Below are positions 63,958 to 64,000 of a stretch of 64,000 nucleotides of DNA, piece by piece. The translations under genes were made by a program, and so were the position numbers. Position 1 is the first letter of the stretch, and the number at the start of each line of letters is the position of its first letter. The notes under the pieces are model-generated. The model saw only the letters and a program-made list of their open reading frames with translations. It had not been told where the DNA came from and did not search any database. Origin of the DNA: Bombyx mori (taxonomy: Eukaryota > Arthropoda > Insecta > Lepidoptera > Bombycidae); NCBI RefSeq assembly GCF_030269925.1, contig NC_085128.1:10976501-11040500 (forward strand), read 5' to 3'.

Positions 63958-64000
63958 TATAATAAACCACCAGACATCAAATATATCTCGCGTTTCTGTT

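Overview
The window is lepidopteran nuclear DNA, almost certainly Bombyx (B. mori or its close wild relative). Two independent signs agree. First, a split gene with short GC-richer exons and AT-rich introns encodes an insect-type 2-oxoglutarate dehydrogenase. Second, the non-coding DNA is packed with Bm1 SINEs and with 3' ends of a BMC1/Jockey-type LINE, both typical of Bombyx. There is no prokaryotic operon, rRNA, CRISPR array or prophage.

Region 1 (1-26,940, + strand) is one gene, Ogdh, the E1 subunit of the mitochondrial 2-oxoglutarate dehydrogenase complex. I trace 18 coding exons in phase from 1,315 to a stop at 25,077, giving 906 codons. They cover everything from the [12 protein letters not shown] segment to the C-terminus. 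The first ~150 residues (mitochondrial presequence and lipoyl-partner binding region) must lie upstream of the window. No coding frame is broken. Unusual points are a GC-AG intron (14,832-15,676), a weak GT donor (11,955), a purine-rich acceptor before the first visible exon, and a symmetrical 36-codon exon near the 3' end (23,027-23,134) that can be skipped in frame. The 3' UTR probably runs about 1.9 kb to a polyadenylation site near 26,940.

The Ogdh introns are a dense record of mobile DNA: Bm1 in both orientations, BMC1 LINE tails, Helitrons ending in CTAG, a hAT-type element with an exact 8-bp target duplication, several small inverted-repeat elements, a 27-bp x 9 minisatellite, and a GC-rich foldback element with an exact 89-bp inverted repeat ending 47 bp before an exon.

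Region 2 (26,940-64,000) holds no gene I can name. It contains more Bm1, BMC1, Jockey-like and RTE-like LINE remnants, at least seven Helitron copies or fragments (two joined head to tail) and foldback elements. Several coding-like islands may belong to unrecognised genes: a possible first coding exon with a GTAAGT donor on the + strand (28,629-28,693), a cysteine-rich terminal exon on the - strand (38,621-38,887), and another possible terminal exon on the - strand (43,550-43,756). These are inferences from reading frame and splice signals only.
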